Notes: a model not told the origin generated them from the sequence alone. A DNA stretch of 64,000 bases from JACRLV01 sp045863555 (GCA_045863555.1 BTUU01000003.1:343572-407571), one strand, 5' to 3'; shown: positions 29,393 through 38,715, numbered from the stretch's first letter. Program-made: numbers and translations.

Positions 29393-30808
29393 TTACCTGA
29401 GAAACTCGTCGATTCTCTGCGCCGCATCGCGCAGCGCCCGTTCGATGCGCGCACGGACTTTCGCGTCGTCGTATATGCCGTCATACCGACGGGCTTCGGC
29501 AATCTCCGAAACCAGGTCTTTCAGCGTCTGCTGGCAGACTTCCTCGACATAGGGGTAGCGTTCCACGCGCGTGCCCCACTGCGGACGGGAATAGGCCATC
29601 TGGCGGAGAAACGCCTGTTCCAGCGGAGAATCCGCATATTTAGCCGCGGCCTTCCTGTTGGCCGAGATGGCGAGGCCGGAGGCGACGCGGCGGGTCTGCA
29701 CGGATTCGCTGGTCAGGTGCTTCACGTATTCCCAGCCGAGCTGCGGTTCGGCGGCCCGCGACATGACCATGAGGCCGGACTGGTAGACGACGGTGACGGG
29801 TCGCGGGAGTGTCGTGGGGATGCTGACGACACCGACGTCGAGGCCGTCGGCGCGGTAGTCGAGGAGCATCCAGTGACCCTTCATGTCCATCGCGGCGCGG
29901 GCCGTTCGGAACATGTCGACGCCCGCGGCGGCGCTCTCGATGAGCGTCGGGGCGTAGCGGTGTTTGAACATGAGGGCGATCAGGTTGTGAAAGGCGTCGA
30001 TTGTCTGGGGCGAGTCGAGGGCGCCGGAAGCGCGGGTGCCGTCTTCGATGAGCACGTCGCCGCCGCCGTTCCAGATCCAGCAGATCCAGAAGGGCATGAC
30101 GTTCTCGAAGTAGAGCGGGAACTCGACGACGGGCTTGCCGTCGCGCTGGGCGGCCTTCAGCTTCGCGCAGGTGGCGAGGAATTCGTCGAACGTCCAGCCG
30201 TCGCGCGGTTCGTCGACGCCGGCGGCCTGGAAGATGCGGCGGTTGTAGTAGATGACCATCGGCGTGAAATCGAGGGGCACGCCGTAGAGCTTGTCGCCGC
30301 GGCGGAACGTGCTGACGATCTCGGGAAAATAGTCGTCGAGCGAAAAATCGGGGTCAGCGCGAACGAACGGCATCAGGTCCGCGACGACGCCGTTGTTGAT
30401 GAAAACGGCCTCGCTCGCGGCGTCGAGATAGCCGGCGTCGGGGACACTGCCGGCGAGATGGGCGAGGAGAAGCTTCGGGGCGTAGCGGCCGGGGCCGGGG
30501 ATGGGCTCGGAGATGAGGCGGACGCCGGGGTGGTTGGCCTCGTATTCGCGCTCGAAGGTTCGTTCGAGCGAGAGGAAGGCGGGGTTTACGGCGGCGTTCA
30601 GCCAATTCGAGACGCGGACGGCGCGCTGGGGGGCGTCGTCATCGCCGCAACCGGCGAGAAGCAGGATAAGGCCGAGGAGCCCGAAGCGAAGCGCGAAAGT
30701 GCGAACCCACTGCGCCAGCGGTCGGCCTGTCTCGGTCAGGGACGGATTGGCTCCCGCGGCGGGGTCGCCCGCTGGCGCGGCGGGTTTTGATGTAAGGTCG
30801 AGATTCAC
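29393..30808 (-). CDS. Extracellular sugar-binding lipoprotein of the ABC importer
   Basis: 471 residues. The GTG at 30808 overlaps the stop of the GH2-like gene (GTGA) and has GGAG about 9 nt upstream; the frame open further upstream is shadow. A long polar N-region of about 35 residues precedes a signal helix with lipobox LLAGC (FGLLGLILLLAGCGDDD). The mature protein is a family 1 solute-binding protein: VRVSNWLNAAVNPAFLSLERTFEREYEANHPGV, LAGSVPDAGYLDAASEAVFINNGVVADLMPF, GVPLDFTPMVIYYNRRIF and ALMFKHRYAPTLIESAAAGVDMF. It would deliver an oligosaccharide to the two permeases encoded next. Confidence 0.9.
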   Translation of the reverse strand: MNLDLTSKPAAPAGDPAAGANPSLTETGRPLAQWVRTFALRFGLLGLILLLAGCGDDDAPQRAVRVSNWLNAAVNPAFLSLERTFEREYEANHPGVRLISEPIPGPGRYAPKLLLAHLAGSVPDAGYLDAASEAVFINNGVVADLMPFVRADPDFSLDDYFPEIVSTFRRGDKLYGVPLDFTPMVIYYNRRIFQAAGVDEPRDGWTFDEFLATCAKLKAAQRDGKPVVEFPLYFENVMPFWICWIWNGGGDVLIEDGTRASGALDSPQTIDAFHNLIALMFKHRYAPTLIESAAAGVDMFRTARAAMDMKGHWMLLDYRADGLDVGVVSIPTTLPRPVTVVYQSGLMVMSRAAEPQLGWEYVKHLTSESVQTRRVASGLAISANRKAAAKYADSPLEQAFLRQMAYSRPQWGTRVERYPYVEEVCQQTLKDLVSEIAEARRYDGIYDDAKVRARIERALRDAAQRIDEFLR

Positions 30809-32871
30809 AGAATCCGCTCCGCCAGGTCGGCCGCGAAATAGATCGGGCCCACCATCCCTCCAGCCGCGCGCCAGTCTCTGACGCGGAAGGCGATTTCGTG
30901 CGTCCCCTCGGCAAGATGCACGCCAAAATCGCGGGGGACGTCGCGGGTGCCGTCCCACGTGCCGTGCCGGGGGCCGGCCTCGCCGATTTTCTCGCCATTG
31001 ACGTACAACTCGAAGTAATCCGCGACCGATTCGCAGTGCAGCGTCCGCCGGCCGCCGGGGTAGGTGAAGCGGCTGCGGAAAATGGCCCAGCCTTCGAAGA
31101 TCGTCTCGCCCCGATTCACGAGCGGCGTATCGCACTTCACCCGTTTCCAGGGGCCGGCGATCCTGGAGAGGTCCAGCGGGCCGGGGTCGCGGAGGATCGA
31201 CGACGATTCGGGGTCGAGCCACATCTCCCAGTCCTCGAGGACGATGGCCGTGCCGGTTAGGGGGCCGATTTCCGGCGGAGGACTGACGTCGCCTCGGGAT
31301 TTCCGGGCGTCGAGGGCGGCCCGGAGCTGCCGACCGGCCGGCGTATCGGAGCGAAACGCGGAGACAATCCGCCACTGTCCTTGGGTGCGGAACTCGATCA
31401 CGAGGGGGTGATTCTTGGGCGGATGCGAGTGGACGTCGATGAGTTCGACGAGCACGCGTGTCCCGTCGGTGTGGGTGAGGACACGGCCGGAGAGGAGTTC
31501 GAAGGCGGCCTCGCGGTGGATCAGGTCGGCGGGCAGTGACGCGTCATGAACGCGGACGACCGGGGTCCACCAGGTGTGTTCCGAGCATTTCCACTGGCCC
31601 TTGCGCGGGCCGATGAGCGGCGCGGGCGCGTCGGCCGTGAGCGGCGGCACGATGCGCGAGGGCTCGATGCGGTCGCGGTGCCAGGCCCAGTCGTCGGGTG
31701 AGTATTTCAGGCGACCGTCGTTGGTGTAGATGCCGAGGGGCGTGCGGACCGTGTCGCGGATGCCGCAGATGCAGTAGCCGGCGTCGGGGAGTTCGCGCGC
31801 GAGCGTCTCGATCTGCCAGCGGCGCATCGCCAGCGCTGCGGCGTAGCTGCGCTTCAGCTCCGCGTCGTCGAGCGCCTGCGCCGGCATAAGCGTGTCGGCG
31901 ACCATCGTCTCGCCGAGGAGAAGCGGCTTGCTGAGGCGGTCGCGCATGCGGCGCCCATAGAAGCCCCAAAGCGCGTTGTGGACGTAAGGGTGCTCGTCGT
32001 GGAAGTCGCCGGCATGCTCGTTGCAGAGCCAGCCGCTGTTGTCGATCGCCAGGCAGCCGGGGATCGTCTCGTGGGCGAGATCGACGACGCGGCGGCTGAT
32101 CTCGGGTGCGACGTGGTCATTCTCGCAGGTGAACGAGCGCAGGATCACGCACGGGTAGGGGCGATCGCGCTCGAGCATCTCGCGGAATTCGATGAGAAGC
32201 GAGTCGTCGCGCAGCGGGCTGGCCCAGACGGGGTACTCCTGCCAGACGAGCATGCCGAGTTCGTCGCAGAGTTCCAGGTAGCGTGTCGGCGGGACCCAGA
32301 GGCAGAATTTCACGAGGTTGAAGCCGAGTGACTGGAGTTCGGTGATTTCGCGGCGGATCTGATCGTCGCCGGGCCAGGCCGGCTGGGTCTTCGGATCGAG
32401 AATCCGGAAACCGCACGCGTCCGGAAGCAGGGCGCAGTCGCCGGCTGGGTAATACCCCCAGTGCAGGATTCCGCGCACGCGGCAGGGACGCCCGTCGACC
32501 AGCAGTCGAGTTCCGTCGATGCGCGACCGCTGCGGGACAGCCGGTGGTGGGGCGGTCGGGCGGGGGTTGATCGAAAGGCCGCGAAGCCCCGCCCAGCGCA
32601 CGCCGACGACGGGGAGAAATCCGTTCGTGGCGTGCGCCTGGTCCTCGCAAATGATCTCGAGTTCGTTGTCGTCGCGGAGGACGGGCGACAGGTCGAACTC
32701 GAACGGTGTCCAGGCTCCGAGATGCGTCCCGACGAGCCGGCCGTTCAGCCGGACGGTCGCGAGCGTCGCGGCCTGCTCGACGCGCAGCCAGGCGCTGGGC
32801 CCGGGGCGGGGGAACGACATTCGGTAGGTGTAGCTCGGGGCGAGCGCGGGTGGTGCGGAAGTATCACTCAT
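30805..32871 (-). CDS. Glycoside hydrolase, family 2-like
   Basis: 688 residues with the GH2 arrangement: an N-terminal jelly-roll (WLRVEQAATLATVRLNGRLVGTHLGAWTPFEFDLSPVLRDDNELEI), a TIM barrel beginning RVRGILHWGYYPAG, and a C-terminal carbohydrate-binding-like beta domain (YPGGRRTLHCESVADYFELYVNGEKIGEAGPRHGTWDGTRDVP). SFTCENDH lies where the acid/base Glu is found, and LLLGETM where the nucleophile is. The motif order CEN instead of NE is unusual, so specificity (galactosidase, mannosidase, glucuronidase) cannot be assigned. No signal peptide, so probably cytoplasmic processing of imported sugar. First gene of the transport operon; 87 nt after the aminotransferase gene. Confidence 0.78.
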   Translation of the reverse strand: MSDTSAPPALAPSYTYRMSFPRPGPSAWLRVEQAATLATVRLNGRLVGTHLGAWTPFEFDLSPVLRDDNELEIICEDQAHATNGFLPVVGVRWAGLRGLSINPRPTAPPPAVPQRSRIDGTRLLVDGRPCRVRGILHWGYYPAGDCALLPDACGFRILDPKTQPAWPGDDQIRREITELQSLGFNLVKFCLWVPPTRYLELCDELGMLVWQEYPVWASPLRDDSLLIEFREMLERDRPYPCVILRSFTCENDHVAPEISRRVVDLAHETIPGCLAIDNSGWLCNEHAGDFHDEHPYVHNALWGFYGRRMRDRLSKPLLLGETMVADTLMPAQALDDAELKRSYAAALAMRRWQIETLARELPDAGYCICGIRDTVRTPLGIYTNDGRLKYSPDDWAWHRDRIEPSRIVPPLTADAPAPLIGPRKGQWKCSEHTWWTPVVRVHDASLPADLIHREAAFELLSGRVLTHTDGTRVLVELIDVHSHPPKNHPLVIEFRTQGQWRIVSAFRSDTPAGRQLRAALDARKSRGDVSPPPEIGPLTGTAIVLEDWEMWLDPESSSILRDPGPLDLSRIAGPWKRVKCDTPLVNRGETIFEGWAIFRSRFTYPGGRRTLHCESVADYFELYVNGEKIGEAGPRHGTWDGTRDVPRDFGVHLAEGTHEIAFRVRDWRAAGGMVGPIYFAADLAERIL

Positions 32872-32958
32872 ACGGCGTCACCACGGAGCACGACGAGCGA
32901 ACGGCGATTCAATCACGGCCGGTGACGGATTTCGCTCTTTGCCCTGCGCATTTCCACG

Positions 32959-34212
32959 CTAGCGGAACTTCGCGACCATCTCGGCGAGCCGGTCGAGCCC
33001 GGCGGTAAGGTTATCCGTCGGCGGGCCGTATGAAAAACGCACAAACTTCGCGAGCGACGAGCCGCCGCCGCGTTTCCTGTGGGGGTTCACATCGAAAAAC
33101 TCACCGGGCACGGTGAGCACGCGGTGCTTGAAGCCCTCGCGCATGAATTTTTCGCCGGTGTTGATCGGCTCGGGCAGGTCGCCGACGTACCCCCAGGCGT
33201 AGAACGTCCCCTCGGGCGGTGCGGGAAATTCCACTCCGAGCGAGGAAAGTCGCTCAACGGTGAGCTGCATTTTCTTGCGGAAAACCGCGCGGACCGCCGA
33301 ACATTCCTGGTCTGCACGCGGCGCGTCGAGGACGGCGATGCCCGCCCGCTGCATCGGCCGGCTGGGGCCGCCGTCGAGGAAAGAGCCGGCGGCGGTGAAG
33401 GTGTGGATGATGTGTTTCGCGGCGACCACCCAGCCGCTGCGCCAGCCGGGATAGCGGAAGCACTTGGTCAGACCATCGACGAGGACGACCGGTTCGCTGT
33501 CGACGTCTTCGACGAACTCCGCGGCGGAGACGGGGCGATCCTGACCGGTCGCGTAGTTGTAGTGCGAGTAGAACTCATCGAGCAGGAGCGTCGTGCCGCG
33601 GCGACGGGCGAGGTCGACCCAGGCGGCCAGTTCGGGGCCGTGGAGCATGACGCCGGTCGGGTTGCAGGGGTTCGAGATGAGCAGCGCACCGAGGTGGTCG
33701 CGGTCGATGCGGGCCTCAAGGTCGCTGAGCGCGATGCGGAACTTGGTATCGGCCGTCAGTTCGATCCATACCGGGTCGATGCGGTGAAACGTCGTGAGCA
33801 GGTCTTCGTACGCGGTGTAGTCGGGCGTGAAGTAGCCGAGGCGACCGACGCCGAGGGCGGCGCCGATGCGCGTGAGGGCGGCGCGGCCGCCGGGGGCGAT
33901 GGCGACGTTCTCCCAGGTGTACTGCGATTTCTTGCCCTGGCGGAAGAGGCGGTTGTAGTGCGCGGCGATGGCCTCGCGATATTCACGGATGCCTTCGACG
34001 GGGCCGTAGGCATGGTCGGCCGGGTCGATGTCGAGGCGACTGTAGCGCGGCGGCGCACCGGGGATCTCGCCGACCTCGGGCTGACCCTGGCCGAGATTTG
34101 ACCAGGCCGGGTCACCCATCTTCCAGCCGGCCTTCATGGCCTCGTTGTTGACGTGGATGACGCCCATGAAGGGCAGGTTGCGGAACGGCGACTGACGCGA
34201 CGAATGGCTCAA
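32959..34212 (-). CDS. PLP-dependent aminotransferase, class I/II
   Basis: 417 residues from a TTG at 34212, chosen because GGAGG lies 5 nt upstream and MSHSSRQSPFRNLPFMGVIHVNNEA matches the usual family start; the open frame upstream is proline-rich shadow. Fold type I features: NLGQGQPEV, YGPVEGIREYREAIAAHYN, SNPCNPTGVMLHGPEL (the NPTG motif) and the PLP lysine in LVDGLTKCFRYPGWRSGWVV, then FVRFSY with the carboxylate-binding Arg. It probably transfers an amino group between an amino acid and a 2-oxo acid; substrate not predictable. It may start the minus-strand unit that continues into the sugar genes. Confidence 0.9.
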   Translation of the reverse strand: MSHSSRQSPFRNLPFMGVIHVNNEAMKAGWKMGDPAWSNLGQGQPEVGEIPGAPPRYSRLDIDPADHAYGPVEGIREYREAIAAHYNRLFRQGKKSQYTWENVAIAPGGRAALTRIGAALGVGRLGYFTPDYTAYEDLLTTFHRIDPVWIELTADTKFRIALSDLEARIDRDHLGALLISNPCNPTGVMLHGPELAAWVDLARRRGTTLLLDEFYSHYNYATGQDRPVSAAEFVEDVDSEPVVLVDGLTKCFRYPGWRSGWVVAAKHIIHTFTAAGSFLDGGPSRPMQRAGIAVLDAPRADQECSAVRAVFRKKMQLTVERLSSLGVEFPAPPEGTFYAWGYVGDLPEPINTGEKFMREGFKHRVLTVPGEFFDVNPHRKRGGGSSLAKFVRFSYGPPTDNLTAGLDRLAEMVAKFR

Positions 34213-34336
34213 GCGATCCTCCGCGGGCGGGGCCCGGTCAACGATCGGGGGATGGTACCCAAAAGGGGGCGGGGGCACAGGCAATGGGACCGACGCCCGA
34301 GGCGCGAAGCTGCTACCGCTGGGCGGATCGAACGGG

Positions 34337-34365
34337 TTGATTTTGGTCAGGCCAAGCGCTAGGAT
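34337..34365 (+). promoter_or_regulatory. Promoter upstream of the leader ORF and rsgA
   Basis: TTGATT at 34337-34342, 17 nt, TAGGAT at 34360-34365. It would start a transcript near 34372, running through a GAAGGC/GCCTTC hairpin (34376-34392) and the short ORF at 34410 towards rsgA at 34682. Confidence 0.5.
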
Positions 34366-34409
34366 GGATGAATCGAAGGCGCTTCGCCTTCATCGAAGGG
34401 AGGCAGTCC

Positions 34410-34466
34410 ATGTCAAATACCCTTTCGACCCTTGCCATCGGCGGCGCTGCGCCGCTGGCCGGCTGA
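34410..34466 (+). CDS. Candidate 18-residue leader peptide ahead of rsgA
   Basis: ATG at 34410 has a strong GGGAGG site 6 nt upstream and lies 45 nt after a predicted transcript start. The product begins MSNTLSTLAIGG and ends after 18 residues. No homology is recognised. It could be a leader peptide, a small protein, or the frameshifted remnant of a longer gene. The remainder of the gap (34213-34681) holds only this, the promoter and a hairpin. Confidence 0.35.
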   Translation: MSNTLSTLAIGGAAPLAG

Positions 34467-34681
34467 GCACGGGCCCGCGTCTTTCGAGATCGCTGCTGCC
34501 CGCTGCCTTCGACCGTCCTGACTCCGCGCTGACGCCGCACGACGCCATTGTCGCGTGACTGTCTGTCGCTGCGCACTTGTCGCAGCTCGAGTAGACGGCC
34601 GCGCGGATGCTCGATCTTTATTTCGGACCGTCCCGGCGCGGCAAGCGCGGCGCGGTCTGCAGTCAGCGAGGCTACTCAGCA

Positions 34682-35773
34682 GTGAATCTTTCGCAATTGG
34701 GCTGGAATGCCCATTTCCAATCGCAGCTTGAATCATTCGAACGTGATTTTCATCGGAGCGGTCAGTGTGTCGCGCGCGTCGCGCGGGAGGATCGGGAGGC
34801 GTACATCGTTTATGGCGAGGGGCGGGCGTGGCGGGCGGCCGTGAGCGGCGGGTTTCGCCACCGGGCGCTCGGGCGGTCCGACTATCCGGCCGTCGGCGAC
34901 TGGGTAATGGTCGAACCGCGGCGGGGCGAGGAGAAGGCCGTGATTCACGCGATACTGCCGCGCCGGACGGCTGTGGAGCGGAAGCAGGCGGGCGACGTCG
35001 TCGATGCGCAGGTGATCGCGGCCAACGTCGACGTTCTGCTGCTCTGCACGGGGCTCGATGGTGATTTCAACGTCCGCCGCATCGAGCGCTACCTGACGCT
35101 CGCTTATCAGAGCGGGGCGCGGCCGGTGGTGTTGCTCACGAAGGCCGACGCCAGTTCCGACATCGAAGGTGCGGTGCGTGAAGTGGAGGCGGCGGCGAAT
35201 TGCGTCGATGTCTGGCCGGTGAGCATTCACGATGCGGCGACGGTTGAACGGGTTCGCGCGATCCTCGGGGCGGGGATCACGGCGGCGTTGATCGGCTCAT
35301 CCGGCGTCGGCAAGTCGTCGCTGATCAACTCGATGCTCGGGGGCGAGGTGATGGCGACCGGCGGAGTCCGCGAGTCGGACAGCCACGGCCGGCATACGAC
35401 GACGCACCGGCAACTGCTGCTGATTCCGGGCGGCGGCGTGATCATCGATACGCCGGGGATGCGGGAGATTCAGCTCTGGGGTGACGAATCGGGACTGGAA
35501 TCGAGTTTCGGGGATATCGAGACGCTGGCGCAGCGTTGTCGGTTCCGGGATTGCGGCCACGAATCCGAGCCCGGCTGCGCGGTGCAGGCGGCGCTGGAGC
35601 GGGGGGAGCTCGACGCGGCGCGTTTCCGCAGCTACCGCAAGCAGCAGGGCGAACTTCGTCGGCTCGCGGCGATGGAGGATCCGCTGCTGCGCATCGAGCA
35701 GGAATCCCGGTGGAAGGGGATTCAGAAATCGGCCCGCAAGTGGATGAAGCAGAAATACGGGGATTACCGGTGA
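34682..35773 (+). CDS. rsgA: Ribosome small subunit-dependent GTPase A
   Basis: 363 residues from GTG 34682, chosen because NLSQLGWNAHFQSQLE is the usual opening; GAGG lies 10 nt upstream. An OB fold (about 25-100) precedes a circularly permuted GTPase domain: G4 LLTKAD, then G1 GSSGVGKSS and G3 DTPGMRE. The C-terminal zinc site is CRFRDCGHESEPGC (Cys-x4-Cys-x-His-x5-Cys). It matures the 30S subunit by GTP hydrolysis. RsgA, S20 (38761) and Der (39159) place three ribosome-related genes within 6 kb. Confidence 0.95.
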   Translation: MNLSQLGWNAHFQSQLESFERDFHRSGQCVARVAREDREAYIVYGEGRAWRAAVSGGFRHRALGRSDYPAVGDWVMVEPRRGEEKAVIHAILPRRTAVERKQAGDVVDAQVIAANVDVLLLCTGLDGDFNVRRIERYLTLAYQSGARPVVLLTKADASSDIEGAVREVEAAANCVDVWPVSIHDAATVERVRAILGAGITAALIGSSGVGKSSLINSMLGGEVMATGGVRESDSHGRHTTTHRQLLLIPGGGVIIDTPGMREIQLWGDESGLESSFGDIETLAQRCRFRDCGHESEPGCAVQAALERGELDAARFRSYRKQQGELRRLAAMEDPLLRIEQESRWKGIQKSARKWMKQKYGDYR

Positions 35774-35804
35774 GCGGTGACTCACCGACGTGTGCGGACG
35801 CGGG

Positions 35805-37226
35805 TCAGCAGGACTGGCCGAATGCCGCCAGCAGCAGCGAAAGATCCTGCACGTCGACGTCGGTATCGGCGTCGAGATCGCCCATCTGCGGCGTCGCGCC
35901 GACCGGCGTGCCGAAATTCGCGAGGAGGGTCGCGAGGTCCGGGAGGCCGACAGCGCCGTCGGCATCGAGATCGGCCGGGCATTCGCAGGCATCGGCGATG
36001 TCATTGCCGTTTGCGTCCGTGATCGCGGCTTCGAACGCGCCAATGTCGACGCGGCCGGCGACGATGCGCGGGCCGCCCGCCACGTCGGTTTCACCCGGTT
36101 GGGGCGTGTAATCCGGCCGGCCGGCGTTTACAGCGAGGGAGCAGGCGTGAACGCGGAAATCGAGACCGTCTTCGTCTGCGAAATCGGGGTCGGCGGCGAG
36201 GATTCCGCCGCCTACGGTCACGATGGCCTGCTGCGAGATGTCGAGGCCGGCGAGCCCGCCGGGGATGAGTGAATACGAGAGGTCGACGGTCGTGAACGCG
36301 TCGATGAGCCCCTGCGAGGCGACGGAGGCGGTGTTGTTCCAGACGATCGTGTTGGCGAAATCGACAACGAGATCTTCGCCGCGGAGGAGCAGGCCGCCGC
36401 CGATGGCGGAGTCGTTCGCGGCGATCGTGTTGCCGCGGAGGGTGACGGTTCCGCGGTCGAGGATGCAGACGCCACCGCCGTCCTGGTCCTGCACCGTGTT
36501 TGCGTAGATCAGGTTGTTGGCGATGACGACGTTCATTTCGTGCGTGCGAATATCGGAATCCTGCGAGACGATGCCGCCGCCGCGCCGGCGGGCGTGGTTG
36601 TGGTGGATCCGGTTGGCGTAGATTTCGGCCGACGAGTTGAAGACGGAGATCGCACCGCCGTCGCCGCTGAGGTGGCGAAGGTGGCTGTCGTTCACCGTGT
36701 TGCTGAAGATTTCGTTGGCGATGATGAGCGGATCGGACTCGTCGCAGTCGATCCCGCCGCCGAAGCTGGCGACATTGTTGAAAATTCGATTGCCGACGAT
36801 GGTCGGGGCCGCGTCGAAGATCCGGATGCCGCCGCCGAGGTCGAAGGTCCCCGTGCCCCCGCCGTAGCCGTTGGTGATGGAGAACCCCTGGAGCGTCGCC
36901 GCGCGGGTCTCGCCGCTGGCGATCGTGACGACGCTCCAGATCGCGCCGCCGTCGATCGTGGTGACGTCCGGCCCGTCGCGGCTCTCGACGCGGATGTCGC
37001 GGCCAGAGAAGTCGATGTTCTCGAAATAGGTGCCGGGAAGGACGAGGACGACGTCCCCGCCGGCAGAAGCGAGGATCGCTTCCTGGATTCGATCGAACGG
37101 GTTGGCCGCGGAGCCGTCCTCGAGCGGGTCATCCGAATTCGATGCATCGACGTACCGCGTGACGGAGGCGGCGCAGACGCAGACCGCGAGCAGGCTGACG
37201 AGTGCGACGATTCGTCGAATGATCAT
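35805..37226 (-). CDS. Secreted parallel beta-helix protein with dockerin-like C-terminus
   Basis: 473 residues. The signal peptide (MIIRRIVALVSLLAVCVCAASVTRYVDA) leads into YVDASNSDDPLEDGSAANPFDRIQEAI, a typical start of choice-of-anchor Q beta-helix proteins. Recurrent rungs (GGGIRIFDAAPTIVGNRIFNN, GGGIDCDESDPLIIANEIFSN, GGGVCILDRGTVTLRGNTI) form a right-handed helix to about residue 385. The last 60 residues hold two calcium-loop motifs (DLDADGAVGLPDLATLLANFG and GDLDADTDVDVQDLSLLLAAFG) and end in GQSC. Polysaccharide binding or cleavage is possible, but I see no lyase residues. A short spacer hairpin (35768-35787) overlaps the end of rsgA, which converges on it. Confidence 0.85.
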   Translation of the reverse strand: MIIRRIVALVSLLAVCVCAASVTRYVDASNSDDPLEDGSAANPFDRIQEAILASAGGDVVLVLPGTYFENIDFSGRDIRVESRDGPDVTTIDGGAIWSVVTIASGETRAATLQGFSITNGYGGGTGTFDLGGGIRIFDAAPTIVGNRIFNNVASFGGGIDCDESDPLIIANEIFSNTVNDSHLRHLSGDGGAISVFNSSAEIYANRIHHNHARRRGGGIVSQDSDIRTHEMNVVIANNLIYANTVQDQDGGGVCILDRGTVTLRGNTIAANDSAIGGGLLLRGEDLVVDFANTIVWNNTASVASQGLIDAFTTVDLSYSLIPGGLAGLDISQQAIVTVGGGILAADPDFADEDGLDFRVHACSLAVNAGRPDYTPQPGETDVAGGPRIVAGRVDIGAFEAAITDANGNDIADACECPADLDADGAVGLPDLATLLANFGTPVGATPQMGDLDADTDVDVQDLSLLLAAFGQSC

Positions 37227-37334
37227 GTCTCCATACCCGCGATCAGGTGGAATGCGCCAAGGCCCGCCCGTAACGGCCTGGCGGTGATCTTAGGCCGCCT
37301 CGACCGGGAAAATCACGCGGCCGGGAACGGGTGA

Positions 37335-37688
37335 TCAAGGCTCGCCGGGATACTTGGGCGGGGGAAAGGCGGCCTTGCAGTGCTTGCAGACCCGGGGGAG
37401 GCCGGCGTGGCCCTCTGGCGGGCACATTTTCTGGCACGCCGGGCAGCGATAACCGAGCCCGGTGTTCTTTGAGCTACACTTGGGACACGGGATCGGCTCG
37501 CCGGCGCGGTGGGCGGCGCGGAGGTCCGCCTGCGTCACGGTAAAGCCGTCATTGCAGTCGTAGCAGAGCTGATCCGCCGTCTCGGCGAGCTTCGGATTGG
37601 GGGCCAGCAGATATCCATACGCGAGGTATCCGGCGACGCCGAGCATCGCGACGGCCGCGAGAAGCTTGATGATCTGGTCTTTCTTCAT
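37335..37688 (-). CDS. Small membrane protein with zinc-ribbon Cys pairs
   Basis: 117 residues. MKKDQIIKLLAAVAMLGVAGYLAYGYLL is an N-terminal membrane helix; ATG at 37688 follows AAAGGA. The soluble part contains four Cys pairs (LCYDCNDG, IPCPKCSSK, YRCPACQKMC and VCKHC), suggesting two zinc ribbons, and a Pro-rich tail. Domain lies outside or inside depending on topology; no family name is certain. It sits between a beta-helix gene and a pseudopilin gene, all on the minus strand. Confidence 0.75.
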   Translation of the reverse strand: MKKDQIIKLLAAVAMLGVAGYLAYGYLLAPNPKLAETADQLCYDCNDGFTVTQADLRAAHRAGEPIPCPKCSSKNTGLGYRCPACQKMCPPEGHAGLPRVCKHCKAAFPPPKYPGEP

Positions 37689-37736
37689 GCGGTCCTTTGC
37701 GCCGGGCGCGGCCGGTGCTGCGGTGAAACGAGGCTC

Positions 37737-38540
37737 TTACCAGCGATCGCGGTGCGGGTCGTTGTCGTTGTTCCAGCGGCGGCGTTCGACCTCGTCTTCC
37801 TTCAGAATCTGCGCGAGGCGGAACCGGCCCACGTGCTGGTCGGCGAAGAGGAAGTTGGAACCCTGGTTGTGGAGATCACCTGGCCAGGCGCGGAATTCGA
37901 GCCGTTCGGGTGAGATCCAGGTATCCCAGAAACCGTCGCCGTTGCTGTCGCTGATGGCGATCATGTCCGAGGGGTTCTTCACGCGTTTTTCGGGGATTTC
38001 CGCCTGCCAGGGTTCGTCGCCGGAGCCTTTGATCGTGTGGCCGCCGAGGCCGAAGTGCTCGGGGTTGGCGAGCCAGTCGCCGCCGTACCCGTTGTAGCCG
38101 TAGCTGAAATACTCCGGCAGCGTCGCCGGCAGTTCACCGCGGAGCGGCATCTCACCGGGTTCATATCCAAGAGCCTGGTGGTGGACGTCGTAACCCGGGA
38201 AGGGGAATCGAAGAGCGGCCCGTTTCCAAATGAAATCCGCTTCACGGGAGGGGCAATAGTAGACCTTCCGTTCTTCATTGAGGTATTTGAGCAGGCGGGG
38301 GACCCACGTGATCATTGAGTTGCGGCCGAGCTGCCAGTGATCGCCGGGGAAGTAGCTCCGATTGTCATCGAGATACATCCGAAGGGCGGTGCCCATGTTC
38401 CTCAAATTGGTCAGGCAGACGGCGTTCTTGCCCTGTTCCCTGGCCGCGCTGAGCGACGGGAGCAGAATGCTGATCAACAGGGCGATAATGGCGACAACGA
38501 CGAGCAATTCGATCAGCGTGAAGGCGGACTGACGCCTCAT
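37737..38540 (-). CDS. Type II secretion-type pseudopilin (prepilin-like)
   Basis: 267 residues; ATG at 38540 with GGAG 7 nt upstream. MRRQSAFTLIELLVVVAIIALLISILLPSLSAAREQ is a class III (type IV pilin-like) signal with the FTLIE cleavage and methylation site and the hydrophobic spine. The CLTNLRNMGTALRMYLDDNRSYFP segment and the C-terminal SNFLFADQHVGRF motif are those of the numerous Planctomycetota prepilin-like proteins (usually ADGHVG). Probably an export-apparatus or surface fibre subunit. No pilus-assembly gene is adjacent. Confidence 0.92.
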   Translation of the reverse strand: MRRQSAFTLIELLVVVAIIALLISILLPSLSAAREQGKNAVCLTNLRNMGTALRMYLDDNRSYFPGDHWQLGRNSMITWVPRLLKYLNEERKVYYCPSREADFIWKRAALRFPFPGYDVHHQALGYEPGEMPLRGELPATLPEYFSYGYNGYGGDWLANPEHFGLGGHTIKGSGDEPWQAEIPEKRVKNPSDMIAISDSNGDGFWDTWISPERLEFRAWPGDLHNQGSNFLFADQHVGRFRLAQILKEDEVERRRWNNDNDPHRDRW

Positions 38541-38715
38541 GGACGGACTCCTGACCCAAGAAATCCCTGGCTGATGCGCCGGCCGGACCCGATGGGAGGC
38601 GAAAAACGGCAGCGCAACCCGAACCCATGGAGCCTACCGGACCGGGCGTCGCCTTCGCAAGAGGAACCGGTCGAAAATGCGGGTTGCGGGCCTTTTCGGC
38701 GTTCGGTCGCCGTGG

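Noticed and set aside
34313..34576. An 87-codon minus-strand ORF in the gap before rsgA.
   Set aside because: Arg/Gln-rich, no ribosome site, and it overlaps the promoter and leader ORF on the other strand.
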